Counted from the first letter of the stretch, positions 12,699-24,151 are shown. The stretch: DNA of 64,000 bases from Steinernema hermaphroditum (GCA_030435675.1 CM059625.1:7068001-7132000); one strand, 5' to 3'. The notes: a model not told the origin generated them from the sequence alone. Program-made: numbers and translations.

Positions 12699-13516
12699 AT
12701 GAGCTCTGTGGCGCGGTTCCTTCTGATATCTTTTCTCTTTGCGGCATTGGTATGATTTCAAGCTTATCAGCTGTGTCTTCTCTAAACACAGTCGTATTTA
12801 GTCGGCCGGTGCTCTTCCTACGACAGCGACGAACGAAATGAAGTTGACCGAGGACTTCTTCCACTATTTCGCCTTTGGAAGCAACTTGCTCGATGAGCGC
12901 ATCAAAGTCCAGGTAGCAGCTGTCCTGGGGGGTTTTCGTGAATGCGGAACCGCTTGCAGATAAAAGGAGCTGAGTTCGAGAGCACCGGCGTACTTGACGG
13001 ATATCGTCTTGAGTTCTTCGATGAGGGGAAGCGCTGGCGTGGAGCGGTGGCGTCAATCACTGCGGATCCCAATTCACACGTGTGGGGCTGTGTTTGGCGT
13101 GTTCCGAATTCATTTGCAGCCGAACTGGACAAACAGGAGAGCGGATATCACCGTCTAAATGGTTTGCTTTTTTACCTAAGCGGACATTTTTCTCCAATCA
13201 GAACTAGTAGACACGGAACTGATATGTAGCATGTTCGTTCCCGTTCCGTTGTAATGTTCGGCGCGTTGCAGTGACGGTCAAAATGAGTTCGAGCGGAGCA
13301 TCTGTCGACTGCCGCACCTACCAGTACTCGAACCCCGAACGCCAGCCCCGACCCCCATCACCACACTACAAACACGTGATTGTGAGCGGGGCTGTGGAGC
13401 ACGACCTTCCGGACAACTACATCGAAATGCTTAAACGTATCAAGGATAACGGATACCGTGGCCCCGTCGAGCTGGATCTCGCTGTTCTCAAGGAACTCAA
13501 CAATGGCGCTCTTTAA
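12699..13516 (+). CDS. Gamma-glutamylcyclotransferase with N-terminal signal-like segment
   Basis: GGCT releases 5-oxoproline from gamma-glutamyl amino acids or peptides. The first exon (12699-12749) encodes MSSVARFLLISFLFAAL, a signal-peptide-like hydrophobic start. A 52-nt intron joins it in frame to SAGALPTTATNEMKLTED at 12802. The fold signature is HYFAFGSNLLDERI (human YFAYGSNLL). Further conserved pieces are WRGAVASI, VWGCVWRVP and LDKQESG, which holds the catalytic-type Glu, and near the end CRTYQYSN and PPSPHYKHVIVSGA. The protein ends LKELNNGAL. An internal Met (MKLTEDFF) would give a normal cytosolic enzyme, so two products are possible. The stop codon overlaps an AATAAA, implying a very short 3' UTR. 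Family assignment is firm; secretion is inferred. Confidence 0.88.
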
Positions 13517-13520
13517 TAAA
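13515..13520 (+). terminator. AATAAA polyadenylation signal overlapping the GGCT stop codon
   Basis: The hexamer begins on the second base of the TAA stop. Cleavage 10-30 bases downstream would leave an extremely short 3' UTR. Confidence 0.6.
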
Positions 13521-13618
13521 CGCATAATTCTGTGATAGTATGTTCATTCTGTGATAACATTGTATGTTAATCTTTCTCCACGAGAAAGTAAATAGTTTCG
13601 GGAAATCCAAGGTTTGAA

Positions 13619-14876
13619 TCAGTGATGAATAGGGTCGATCCAGAATCGGTGGAGACGCACGTGATACTCCACGGCTGTTTCATGACGGTCCACGGAGAAA
13701 ACCTGCTGTTGCTCTACGCTGCGGAATATCCACGATTTGAACTTCTTGCGAATGTCTGGATGTTTGAAAATGACAATGATGGGGAGCACATTCGTGTAGA
13801 CCGGGAAAGCCAGGAGACTGAGCAATTCCTAGAGAACACTTGCAGTGATCATACCAAAATGAAGATGATCACCTTCACCAAGACGAAGTTAACGGCCGAC
13901 AGATTGAAATTGTATTCGTGAAGGGCGAGGAAGGCGGATGCTTGTACAACGACAATACCAACATAAACCATTGCGCATGGAACGATGAGGTGGGTTGTCC
14001 GGATGTTTTCGCCTAACTGGAATCTGGAGCTGAGACTGTGGCGCAGATGGAGAATTCTTCTGCAATTCCGTTTGAGCACATTGTTGCATTACAAGTCTCA
14101 ACCTGTTTGTTTTCGAACTTTCAATGTAAACGAAAAGAAAGAGAAGGGCAGAGACGACAGCCGCTGGGACAATGACGTACAGAAGGAAACTCCAACTCAT
14201 GCCTTTTGAGTGAATGGAGATGCAGTAGTCAATCTTTGTTTCGTTGGGAGCAATTGATCCCACCAGGGCCTGTCCTGTAACCAACTCCACTCGAAGCCAC
14301 TCAACATGTCATTTAGAATAGATCGTCAAGCTGAACAGTTACCGCGAAGACGACAAGGAACACTCGAAACATCCATCGGGCGTGGTGCTCGTAGGTCTCG
14401 TATTTCAGCGTTGCCCATGAACGTTCGATGCCCATAGCGATGAAGCTGAAGACGATAGTTTCTTGGAACGAAGCGAAGAAGAACGCCCTGATGGAGCAGT
14501 CATGCTCCGTCTCTTGCAGATCGCACGCATTCTCAAATGGGATGATTTAACGGTAGACGACTAGGGATTACCGTATATGTGTGTGCGTTGTAGAGGAACA
14601 TCGTTGAGCGGAACGTAGTGCAGGCGGCGCGGAAGAGGAGCTGGATCCCGAGGTTTGTGAGAAGGGTCGTGAAATTCACATGGAGCACCTAACACCTCAT
14701 CATCAGCTAAAGGAACTTTAATTGAGTCATACCTTCACCAGAGATATTGAGACTATCATTATGATAGTCGCCAGAGCTCCAGTCGCGTTTAGAAGAACAA
14801 CGAGGCCATGAATGATGTTGATGCCAACGTTGCCGTAGATCTCCTCCGTGAGGGGACAGCTTGTCACAGCCGCCAT
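13619..14876 (-). CDS. Seven-TM chemoreceptor-like GPCR, Sra/Srab type
   Basis: A nematode serpentine receptor, probably a chemosensory receptor in ciliated neurons. Six exons join in phase through introns of about 40-45 nt, starting MAAVTSCPLTEEIYGN. Seven hydrophobic segments are visible: INIIHGLVVLLNATGALA, then FTTLLTNLGIQLLFRAA, then FSFIAMGIERSWATLKYE after TM3, then VFLVVFAV, SFLLYVIVPAAVVSALLF, VPCAMVYVGIVVVQASAF and NFVLVKVIIFILVSLLAF. The ER-x2-AT-x2-YE motif after TM3 and the TM7 end VYTNVLPIIVIFKHPDIR are typical of the Sra superfamily. A short tail ends near IDPIHH. Its 3' end faces the GGCT gene about 100 bp away. Distinguishing Sra from Srab needs a profile search. Confidence 0.8.
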
Positions 14877-15183
14877 CGTAGAGGAGCGCTGAGTTGCAGT
14901 AAGGGCTGAGTAAGAACAAGAGCTCACCTCCCCAATAATGGCACGTTTGCACCTAGGGGCAAGTTATCTACTAATTGGGAGGGGACAGCAGCATGACACC
15001 ACGCCTTTCACAGAACGGAAGGCCACAATTAGAGCTTGCTTCCCGCGATTTGTGTCCCAAAGGATCGCGATCACGAGTAATCACTGATGCTCCACATGAC
15101 GTAGAATCAACACAACAAAAATTGAGGTTACGGTAGTCTCGAAGCGCTCTTAGCCATGTTAACGAGCGTTATCTTCGGCACGG

Positions 15184-15686
15184 ATGCGCGACGTCGGAGC
15201 TGAAGACAGCGATCCCATTGGTTTGCGCGGGCACTGGAGAGTTTCTTCGGCGGCTTCTACGGCTTTTTCAACAGACCTGGAACACCAGGCAGCCGTGGTT
15301 CTACCGCTTCGCCAAGAATACCATCGCCACCGTCAGATCACTCGCGCCGTCCGGAGAAGCCATAGCACCGCGTATAGTCCGTATGAATCTCTTCGCCTGG
15401 AAACCGCCAAAGATGATTTGATACTCCGACGTCTGTGCTGCTAGCCGAAGCGAACATTGAATCTCCTCCGTTGGCTGTGCTTCATCGTTTCGCCTCAACC
15501 GGAATCAGCTCTTGGCTTCTCCAGTGCCCTCGCAAATTTATGAGATCTGGCCGAACCGAAGATGATGACTTCAGTTTCTACATCGCGCCCCCGAGCCAAA
15601 GAAAGAAAATAAGCGATGACTACGGTACCAAGGATATTTATCTTCTTTGTACTTTTTATGGTGCCTTGCACGGCGTAAGCCGTTGA
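15184..15686 (+). CDS. Possible small unrecognised gene
   Basis: Overlapping open frames cover this stretch and could be joined by one or two short introns. One frame reads GHWRVSSAASTAFSTD and ends ETAKDDLILRR; a later frame runs from MLLAEANIESPPLAV to the stop after YGALHGVSR. A third frame shows FFGGFYGFFNRPGTPGSRG, which also looks protein-like. I cannot settle the exon structure and recognise no domain. It may be non-coding. Confidence 0.25.
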
Positions 15687-17083
15687 TTAAAAAGCATAAA
15701 CTCGTTGAAAACAATTTAATATTATTCATTGATAAGTTCGGTGGCTTCCAGGCGAATAGTCAACTCATTCGACCCACTCAACTCACACACTGAACTCATT
15801 CGGTGGGTCTCAGAAAGGGTGAATGGACGACCCGACCGTTTGTCGCGAACACAAATGAATGACGCTAAACAAATACAAATGAGTGATAAATAAATAAGTG
15901 AAAATATATACAAATTTGTGCCTTTTTCAGTGATCGTTTACGTCTAAAATGATGCCGATTTAAGTCATGATACTTGCTGATTTAGTGAACAATGTTAGCT
16001 TAGTCGGAATTTCATACGTTATTCCCTCATTTGAATAGAATCCGAAATTCCGATACATAGTTTAAATGTTTAGATCAGACTGCTTTGTGAAAATCCAGAT
16101 ATGTTCCATTAATATCACTGACTTTGGAAGAGCAAAGATTATTGTCAGATGGAGCTAAGAGAGTTCAATGTTAGTGCTGAAAAGATGGCAAAAGATTAAA
16201 ATACAGAGAAGTTGTAGGATAATGTGCGGTCATAAATAATGGTGTTTTTGTCATCGTCGTCTAGGTAAAATAGATGAACAGTGCGCACTATACGGAGAGA
16301 AGTTAGTGATTGTCAGATACGGATACTTCGAAAGATTACCCTGCAGCTGATTGCAAGAGGACACAGCACATTGTGAAGTGGGAAAAAAAGATTCGTCTGA
16401 GCTAATCACAGTTGCAAGGCCGAAGACTTTGAAAACGTCTGGCATACATTCCGAGAACACCTTACTCGCACTTGACGCAAGAAGCAACGAACATTTATAC
16501 TTTACCCTTTTTCAGTTATTATATCTATTATGCAGTGTAAGTCTGTAGCGGTGCACTTACAAAGAACGATGATGGCTGTGAGCGTCTCTTCTCTAAACTC
16601 TTCTTTTCCTGTCCTCCGTTTGTTTTTTTCAATGTAACTAAGAAGTTGTTTTATGAGATCTTATTTAAAAAATACCCTTTTGCATCGTTTCCTAGATTGA
16701 GGTCATCATCCAGTAATGAGTTGGTACCGTATCTCCTGCCGCGTTAAAGGATGACGCCGATGACGTGTTTCACGTGTACTATGCATGACTTCAAAATTAC
16801 TACTTCGCTCTTCTTTCAACATCCCGAGCGATGTTTACATTCCCGTCACTTGACCATGATTACTACCTTCCTCCCAGTGCCATGAGTTCCACGAAGACCT
16901 TGGTCAGTGTTCAGCTTACACGCCAAGCATCAATGGGGACACTGGACAGGTGCACTCTTTGCACACATTTCTGCGCGAAATCCAAAAACGTTCCTTTGAT
17001 TTCTAAGTGGCACACGAGGTAACAAACTATGAACTAAATATAACATATTTACATCTGTCAGAGAACAACAACAATAAATAATT
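15687..17083. other. AT-rich region, no gene recognised
   Basis: No convincing coding exon is seen. Around 15770-15830 a short inverted match (GACCCAC and GTGGGTC, about 30 bases apart) sits among repeated ACTCATTCG words. The rest looks like ordinary 3' flank of the ABCG8-like gene. Confidence 0.35.
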
Positions 17084-20000
17084 TCAAAAATAAAGTGATT
17101 GCGGCGAGGGCCTCTGAACTCGCTGTGCGCAGAACACTAATAGTATGAGAGTAGCTGCCAGCCATGCTAACCATATTAAAATCGAATTTGCGTAGTGCGT
17201 TCCACGATGATTTGACGACTCGATGGACGTGTTGAATCCTGAGAATTGGTAGACGTCGTACCCTGAAGTCTTTGAACATTGAGTCACTGTGTATATTGGG
17301 ATCTGAAAGCAGCAAGGTGTGTCTCGAGTCAAAAGCTCAACCGAACCTCCTTGATTTTGGTGGCCAGTACCGTCTTTCTGAAACAATCAAATTGCAAGTG
17401 GGATGTGTTTCTGGACGTCTTCGCAGAATGCGATCCAACGACCATCTCTGCCTTTTGCAACCACGGGTTCGTGTCCAGGAAAGTGCTTTCCATGAGTATT
17501 TGTCCCGATATTCGGATCGGATTCACTTTAGCAAACCAACTAGTGACTACATTTTGATCTTCCGGATGGAACAGGAACCCCGAAGAAAGTGCTAAAAGAG
17601 CGATGATCGCAACTGAAAGCGGGCTCTATCGTTTCGAAGTAAAAAACTGTTATTACGCTGTACGCCAGTTACAGTAGTCCTTTCCGAGAAGAAGTAAGCT
17701 GAGCACCATGAAATGTACCGTATCAACAGGGCATTGCCAGTGACTACGACTGCATAAAGACACATCGCGGCTATGTTGTCATAGGACAGCGGATTCAAAC
17801 GGACTATCAGATAAATAGGCACACTTTGGAGAACGAAGACGATCGTTGCAAGCGGTATGTCAAAGAAGAGCTAAATACTTATATTCTTCCAAATGCGAGA
17901 TAGAATAACTGATTACCTTTACCACTATGTACAGAAAACTGCCGTAATTGTTGTATTTAATGTCGTTATACACCAATTGACGTTCATCGATCACTACAAA
18001 AGATCTTAATTCGCAAATTTGTAGCGAATCTGTACCTCGTTGAGTGGAGTATGCGACTGAGGGGTACAACATGAGGCATAGTGAAACGAAGAGAATGCCA
18101 AAGCGGTCTTCGATGCCCGCTCTTTGATCTGTTGGCAGTTCGTAGAATATAAATCCGAACACCACCGACAGCAAAAGGGCGAGTACCATTTCAAACAAGT
18201 AATTACCTGGACGGTTGTAAAGTAGAACCCAAAACCTTCTAAATTAAGGAGAGTAGCAGCGATTGTATGTACAAGAAATAAAGCAGTACTTGTAAATATT
18301 CCAAGCTTTGTAAAGTGCCAGTCGTGGTCTCTTCTTGGGAGAGACTGGGGACGTCGTTGGAAGGTCCAGAGGTGGAGCTTTCTGTTGCCATAATTCGGCG
18401 AGTGTCTGAATCCTCTCCATGGACTCAGCAGATGATTCGGCTGTGAGATGATCCAAAGTGACGAGATCAACTACAAGTGATTTTTTTTTTCATCCCCTAT
18501 ATATAAATGGAGAACCGACGGGTCCGTTGGTCTGTTTGTGTGTGTGTGTGTGTTTTTCCGTGAGCACGGGGAAAACACCCACACAAAATAAGGACCCCGA
18601 TGGGAACCGAACCCGGCACCGCTACAGTTTTTTGGCCCCAACTGGCCCCAAAAGCTACAGTTTTTTGGCCCCAACTTCAGCCATTTGCATGAGCACCAAT
18701 CTTGCCGCCCGCAGGGCTACAGTTTTTTGGCCCCAACTTCAGCCCTAAGCCTAAGCTCCTAATTGGCTTTTAGTACCTGGAGGGCGCGAATTCGCGCGCA
18801 GCCGGGTTTATTTGGATTATTTCTGGAAACGCTACCATAGTAGTCGCAAGGGTTCTTGAACTGTGGACAGGGATGGCCGATTGATTCGAAGTAGCCGACC
18901 ATCTGATGCGTATTTCCGAAGTACACAAAATGGCCAGAAGCGAGAATGGCACCTAAAAACGGTTTGTGTATATGTTTTCTTTTTCTCCCAGTCTCCATTA
19001 CACTTCTGAAACATGGTAAGAACTTCGATGGTTGGCGGAGACATGGCGATTATGACAATGCGCGAAAGCTTAATCGCCCAGTCGCGGAGATAATCGACAA
19101 TAAATGCGACGTCGTAAATATCCATGTCGCGCACAATATTGTCGCATATGAGAATATCTACAAAGAACTTCCACAGGGCCGCACAACTTTGCTACCTGTA
19201 TCCATAATGACCGCTGCAGCAATCTTCAGTCGTTGGCGTTCTGTTCTTCCTATGTCACGACACAAACGGCTCTTGAACGGCGTTAGCGCTAACGTGTGGA
19301 TCAACTGATCTATCTGCACAGAACTTTGGTTATGCGTTCCAAAGGCGTCTAAGTTACCATACGGTCAATTTCAAAAGCATCAGTGGCTGGCTTGTAAAAT
19401 GCGCAAGCGAAAGAGAGGTATTGCTGGACGGTCATCCACGGATATGGTTCGTCGATGCCGACATAGGCACAGCGTTCTCCGAATTGTTCAGGAGTTACCC
19501 GGTGACCATTGATCTCTAGCATCCCATCAATCTTTCCTGACGGTCGATGCTGATTACTTAGAATACCAAGTATCGTGCGCATTTCGAGCTCTACAACAAC
19601 TTCTATAAGGCAAATGTGATGTCAGAATACCTGAAGTATACATCAAAGTCATCGTGTCTCCGGCGTATAACTCAAGCGTAACGCCATCGATTGTCCTCAA
19701 ATATTTTGGGTCTCTTAACATCGCTTTATCAAAATTAGTTCGGAGGTCATGATTGAATCCGAGGTTCGAAATCTGGACATGAGGTGAACTGCAACAACTT
19801 GATTATTCCTCAGTCTCTATTGTAGTTAAAGTAACCTTTTTAAACAGCGGCGCAGCTCTTCAGCTTTTGCATATTTTAAGTAATTGTATCCCTTGAACTG
19901 CTGCGCTAGCTCCAAGTTTGAAAAATACGGTCGGTGGTGTCGTGACATTGACAAGGGAATGACTGGACTCCTATTGATATGAGAATAGAAAACTGGTTTT

Positions 20001-20871
20001 CTCATGTACACTTACTGATGTCCCGCGCGGTTGAATACAGTAGCGATGTCCGACTCGGCATAATGTGTGCCTCCGCTTATTGGACTGAAACAGTTTGGCG
20101 TGTCTCCTGAAGGCGCATTGGAACTCTCCTTCCGCGGTCTATAGCAGATGATTAATGTCAGAACAATGGCCTGCAACTACCTCAAATCCCACTCTGATTG
20201 AGTTCTTCTGTTCGCTCTGTCCAGCGATCTGTTCTGCTTCGAGGGTCTTTGCAACGTTGCATCGCCAACATCTAAACGATGTGAATAACTTAATGTTACC
20301 AGAAAAGAGCCTCACTGTTCCCAACCAAAACGCGTGGAAGGCCGAAGCGTAGATAGGTGGCTGGCTCCGTGGACATATCCCTCTCATCACAACGTCCAGC
20401 CTCGAGAACTCCCTTAACCGCTTGTTCGCTCATCCTAAAGGAGCCGAAGGGGAGAACCTCGTTTTCCTGAACAGCAGATAGCCGTGAGTACTCAGCGGAG
20501 GACGCTCCGCTGCATAATGAGTGCGAAGAGATGCGAAGGCGAAAGAATGACGAAGACGAGGCGCAAGGATAGGAATAATTGGTCAGGTCGAAAACGACCC
20601 TGGCAGGAGTCTCCGACTGAGGACAGCCAAACACTCAAGTGGCAAGTCTTTCGAACCGCTTGTCGGAGAGCGCGCTGCGCCATATCTTCGCTTGACGCAC
20701 AAATTGCAACCTTTCCACCTTGTTTTCAGTGTTTGATGCTACTGTACTTTTTTTGTGCTGACTTACCCGATCGCAGGGCACATTTAGAAGTGTGCTCGCC
20801 ATGGATGAATTGAGATTCTGTCGGAATATCGACCACTGATGTAGATCATCTTTGTTCGGTTTGACGGCCAT
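17084..20871 (-). CDS. ABCG8-like half-transporter with degenerate ATPase motifs
   Basis: Half-size ABCG protein with NBD followed by TMD, aligned by eye to ABCG8, the sterol transporter partner of ABCG5. The NBD begins near SSPHVQISNLGFN and contains DGVTLELYAGDTMTLMYTSE, where Walker A should be. It continues with GMLEINGHRVTPEQFGERCA, then DIGRTERQRLKIAAAV (signature region), ILICDNIVRDMD (Walker B and D-loop) and IVIIAMSPPTIEVL (His-switch region). It then has MVGYFESIGHPCPQFKNPCD. The TMD runs from about 18200 to the stop, including AGIEDRFGILFVSLCLMLYP and a last helix LIWLAWLAATLILLVF. Most introns are 37-50 nt, but one (18471-18835) is swollen by a repeat. The start is uncertain: a first exon at 20871 (MAVKPNKDDLHQW) can be joined in frame, or a start near 20387 could be used. 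It faces the ABCG5-like gene head to head. Confidence 0.75.
18481..18757 (-). repeat. SINE-like insertion within an ABCG8-like intron
   Basis: Read on the minus strand, this intronic block has three direct repeats built on GGGGCCAAAAAACTGTAGC. Then comes a tRNA B-box-like GGTTCGGTTCC (18603-18613), a (CA)n microsatellite (18535-18554), the segment CATTTATATATAGGGGATG and a terminal run of A at 18481-18490. This order suggests a tRNA-derived short interspersed element with an A-tail. It accounts for most of the 365-nt intron, whereas neighbouring introns are about 40 nt. No clear target-site duplication is visible. Confidence 0.55.
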
Positions 20872-21683
20872 CGACGTGAGTGATCGTCTAAAATGAGATC
20901 TGAGAAAAAGAGTGCAACGATATTCTATTCAAATGCCATTCGTTCGAAAGTCCTTTAAAGTGACCGTTAACGCGGTCGAAACGCAATCGCGCCGCAATGT
21001 ACGGAGGTCACTCCTGACAATTAACGCACTGAGAACTAGGAACGCAAACCTTACCGGATGAATTCGACACCTTGTGCGCCTATCCCTCTCCCTTACTATC
21101 GGCAGTCGCGCGTTTTGTGACTCGCTACCGTCACATTGTTTTTGTCTATTGGCCACCCTGCTACTACGCGGTCCTATCATAATTACAGATTAAGGTGCTC
21201 AACAAAGCGGGTACACTCGATTGCCACATGCCTAGCGTCTGTCGTGCAATAATTATAGCGGTCACACACCGCATATGATAGCATGCGGAAACAAAGGGAC
21301 CATCGTTGCGCGGACTAGAGACAGTGCATGATCATGAACGGAACAGTTGCACTTCACTGTAATCTGCTGCAACTTGATTCGAATCGCTTTGAGGGCGTTC
21401 TTGTGCTGATTCACCATTCAATTCGCTTTTAGCGCATTAGCGCCGACTTTGGCTTTGATGCGAACAAGCGCGGATAAGCAATTGTTCACGTGGCGGTGGC
21501 TCAAAGACGACCTTGTGGGATCTGTTCTCTTCGATTGTCTCTGCGAAACTTGCATGAAGGTCGTTGTGCGAACGGGAGTCACTCAGACAGCCGAGTTCCG
21601 CATGGCACCAATGGAAACGTTTTGTGTCTCCTAATCCTGTCTCGTTTCCAGAATTCGAAGAAGCGCTGTAGAATGCCTATACG
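20872..21683. promoter_or_regulatory. Shared intergenic region between head-to-head ABCG8-like and ABCG5-like genes
   Basis: The two ABCG genes start in opposite directions from this stretch of about 0.8 kb, or about 1.3 kb if the ABCG8-like protein starts near 20387. It should contain promoters for both and may be bidirectional. Open frames here show no family resemblance. No specific factor site is claimed. Confidence 0.4.
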
Positions 21684-24151
21684 ATGATCGCCAAGAGCAG
21701 TGCCGACCAGAATGTCGTCTCCTGCAGGAATCTCACGTTCATTCGCAGTATTAACAGTGGGAGATGGTAGGACAAGTTGTTTTCTTGCTAAGATGGCGTG
21801 GCTTTAGGTTTAGTAAACTTTACAATCCTCCCGTTCCTGCACAGTTCTTGAAGGAAGTAAGCTTTGAACTTAATTCTGGCGAGGTTCTTGGAGTTGTGGG
21901 CTCTGCAGGTACCGAGTCCCGGTACATTGTCCAGTTGGGGTACACTTTTTAGGCAGCGGAAAATCAACTTTATTGAAAGTAATCGCCCACAGACTGCGAG
22001 GAAACACTGGAGGCTGTCTGATGCTCAATGGACTCGTACTATCAAGTGGGAAAATGAACGTCCGCTTCACCAAATAGTCACTTTAGAGGAAAAATTCGAC
22101 AGCGTCTGTGAATATGTTTCCTTCAAGCGCCGCCTCCTTCCAAACATAAAAGTGAAGCAGTTCCTTCTTCTCCACGCCGATCTGGTGCTCACAACAAAGC
22201 TCAGCAAATCCGAAAAAGAGAAAAGGGTTTTATCCAAAACCGACTATTGCGCTTCACCCTTATTTCATAGGTGCTGCTTTTAATGCAAGAGTTCGACTTA
22301 CTACCGTACTGCGAAGAGAAGATCGGAGAGTTGTCGGAAAGTGCTCGGCGGCGCTTCATAATCACGATGCACCTCACCAGGGACCCCGGTAACCGCAAGT
22401 CGTATGCTGCTTCCTCAACCGTTTACCCCCTTGCAGTGCTTATTGTCGTTGACGACATCATTCGAGACCTCGAAGCTTTGTCCGGCTACCAACTGATGTA
22501 CTCACTGAACAACTACATCAGACGAACAAACCGACTCGCTATCGTTTCGATGCGAGTTCCTCGTTCTGACATTTACCAGCTGCTCTCCAGGATGACTATG
22601 TTGTTCTATGGCGAGATGGTCTATTCAGGTTTGTGAGTGGATCCGATGTACTGTTTTATATGTTGGGTTTAGGTCTGACGAAGAAACTGCCAAACTATTT
22701 CAGTCAAATCGGATTTCCTTGTCCAGTTAGCGAAAACCCTTCTGTATATTACTGTAAGATAAAACTTCATCGTTGGTGTTACGCAATGGTTCTTCAGTGT
22801 CCATCGCTACCATCGATAGGGAGACATCCGAACGATATTTAGAAACGCAAGAGCAAGCACATAAACTAGTCCAGGTGTTTAAGGTAGTCAAAGCAATATC
22901 TTCTACAGACATTCCAGTTTATGTTAAGGGTCATCAGCTGACAGAAATTGGCAACGACTCAATTCAAAACGACGGGTATCTCTTTCCTTCTAAGTCTGCA
23001 TTGTGTCACTTAAGCCGACCGAATGCTCTCTTCAAGTTGTACACTTTAACAAAGTGAGACAAAGAGATTACAACTGGCTCTAGCCTAAATAATTTTGCTT
23101 TTAGGAGAAGTTTTCACGTTCTCAGAAGTTCCACATGCAGCACACTTTCACTAATATTCTCGTTGCCATTAATTTGTCTTGGAATCTCATTATTCTCGCA
23201 AAGCTTCCAAGCTGTCAGTAATCATTCACCTCGAAACATGGCCATGCTTATTCTCTCGTTCCTCATAGCCATCTCCTTTACGACGACTCTTCACTTTTCC
23301 TATCGCTGTAAGCGTCGTCGAAGTGAGAATTTGGTCATATTCTAATTTAGTTCAAAAGACTGCCGCTCTCATATACCAAGAAACATCACGGGGAATGTAC
23401 AGTGCTGTTACGGGAGTAACAGCTTTTCTCCTTTCAGCCATACCGTTTTCAGCTCTTACGATACTTCTATCCACTGCTGCCATTTTTTGGTAAATCACAA
23501 CTTGTTTATCAGCCTTCGCTGAGGAAAAGTGTTCAGGTTCAACTCAATTCAACAAGAATTTGTTCAGCTTCTTTTCATCTATATCGTGCTGTGGAGCACG
23601 CATGTGTACTTAATTCTAGTCACCATGGTATTTTCCATGCTGATTCAATGCCCAGCGAAAACATCGGCCGTTGTGAACACAATCAACTTGATCTCGCTCA
23701 TTACCTCGTCAGGAATCTTAAAGTATGTCTTCTGTATGATCGGAGCTCAGAGGACGGATTCAGATCACTGCGCACGTTTCACTCTTCCAACGCGTGGATG
23801 AGCTACGTTACCTACGCTTCTGTATACCGTTATGCATCGACCTATCTTTCGTCTCAGCTAATCCCACTTGTTACCACAAGCTGTGTTCGAGACGAGTCGA
23901 AAACTCCTAATGAAAACGTAGAGTTCTGCAGGTATGAGCAGAAATAACGATTTGTGATCACTTGTATTTTTTCCAGATGGTCGAATGGAAGTCAATTCCT
24001 CGCAGAACAGTTTCCAGAAGGGTTGTCTGTTGATCCATGGTTCAACTTTTGGTCAACAATCGGAATCTTAATAATCATACTGTTAGTCGTTCTTTTTGAA
24101 GCTAGCCTTCCCAAGCCACGAATCGTCAAAAAGAAATTTATGGATGAATAA
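21684..24151 (+). CDS. ABCG5-like half-transporter with altered catalytic motifs
   Basis: Half-size ABCG transporter aligned by eye to ABCG5. The first exon starts MIAKSSADQNVVSCRNLTF. The NBD contains FLKEVSFELNSGEVLGVV, then the intact Walker A GSAGSGKST, assembled across an intron. Next is EEKFDSVCEYVSFKRRLLP, where ABCG5 has its Q-loop. It continues with ELSESARRRFII (signature region), VLIVVDDIIRDLE (Walker B and D-loop) and IVSMRVPRSDIYQLL (His-switch region). YFSQIGFPCPVSENPSVYY links to the TMD. The TMD includes MAMLILSFLIAISFTTTL and YQETSRGMYSAVTGVTAFLL. The C-terminal CRWSNGSQFLAEQFP before the last helix resembles the ABCG5 extracellular loop. Introns are about 40-50 nt. Walker A is kept but the other ATPase motifs are not canonical. 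The stop overlaps an AATAAA. Confidence 0.8.

Noticed and set aside
15770..15830. Small inverted match GACCCAC/GTGGGTC
   Set aside because: Arms of 7 bases with a 30-base loop are expected by chance in this much sequence.
18600..18620. Possible tRNA gene because of a B-box-like word
   Set aside because: No cloverleaf arms can be formed around it; better explained as the B box of a tRNA-derived SINE.
18458..18748. 96-codon plus-strand frame in the ABCG8-like intron
   Set aside because: It lies entirely in the SINE-like repeat and reproduces its direct repeats.
18783..18797. GCGCGAATTCGCGC palindrome beside a splice site
   Set aside because: Short and within an intron; no sign of function.
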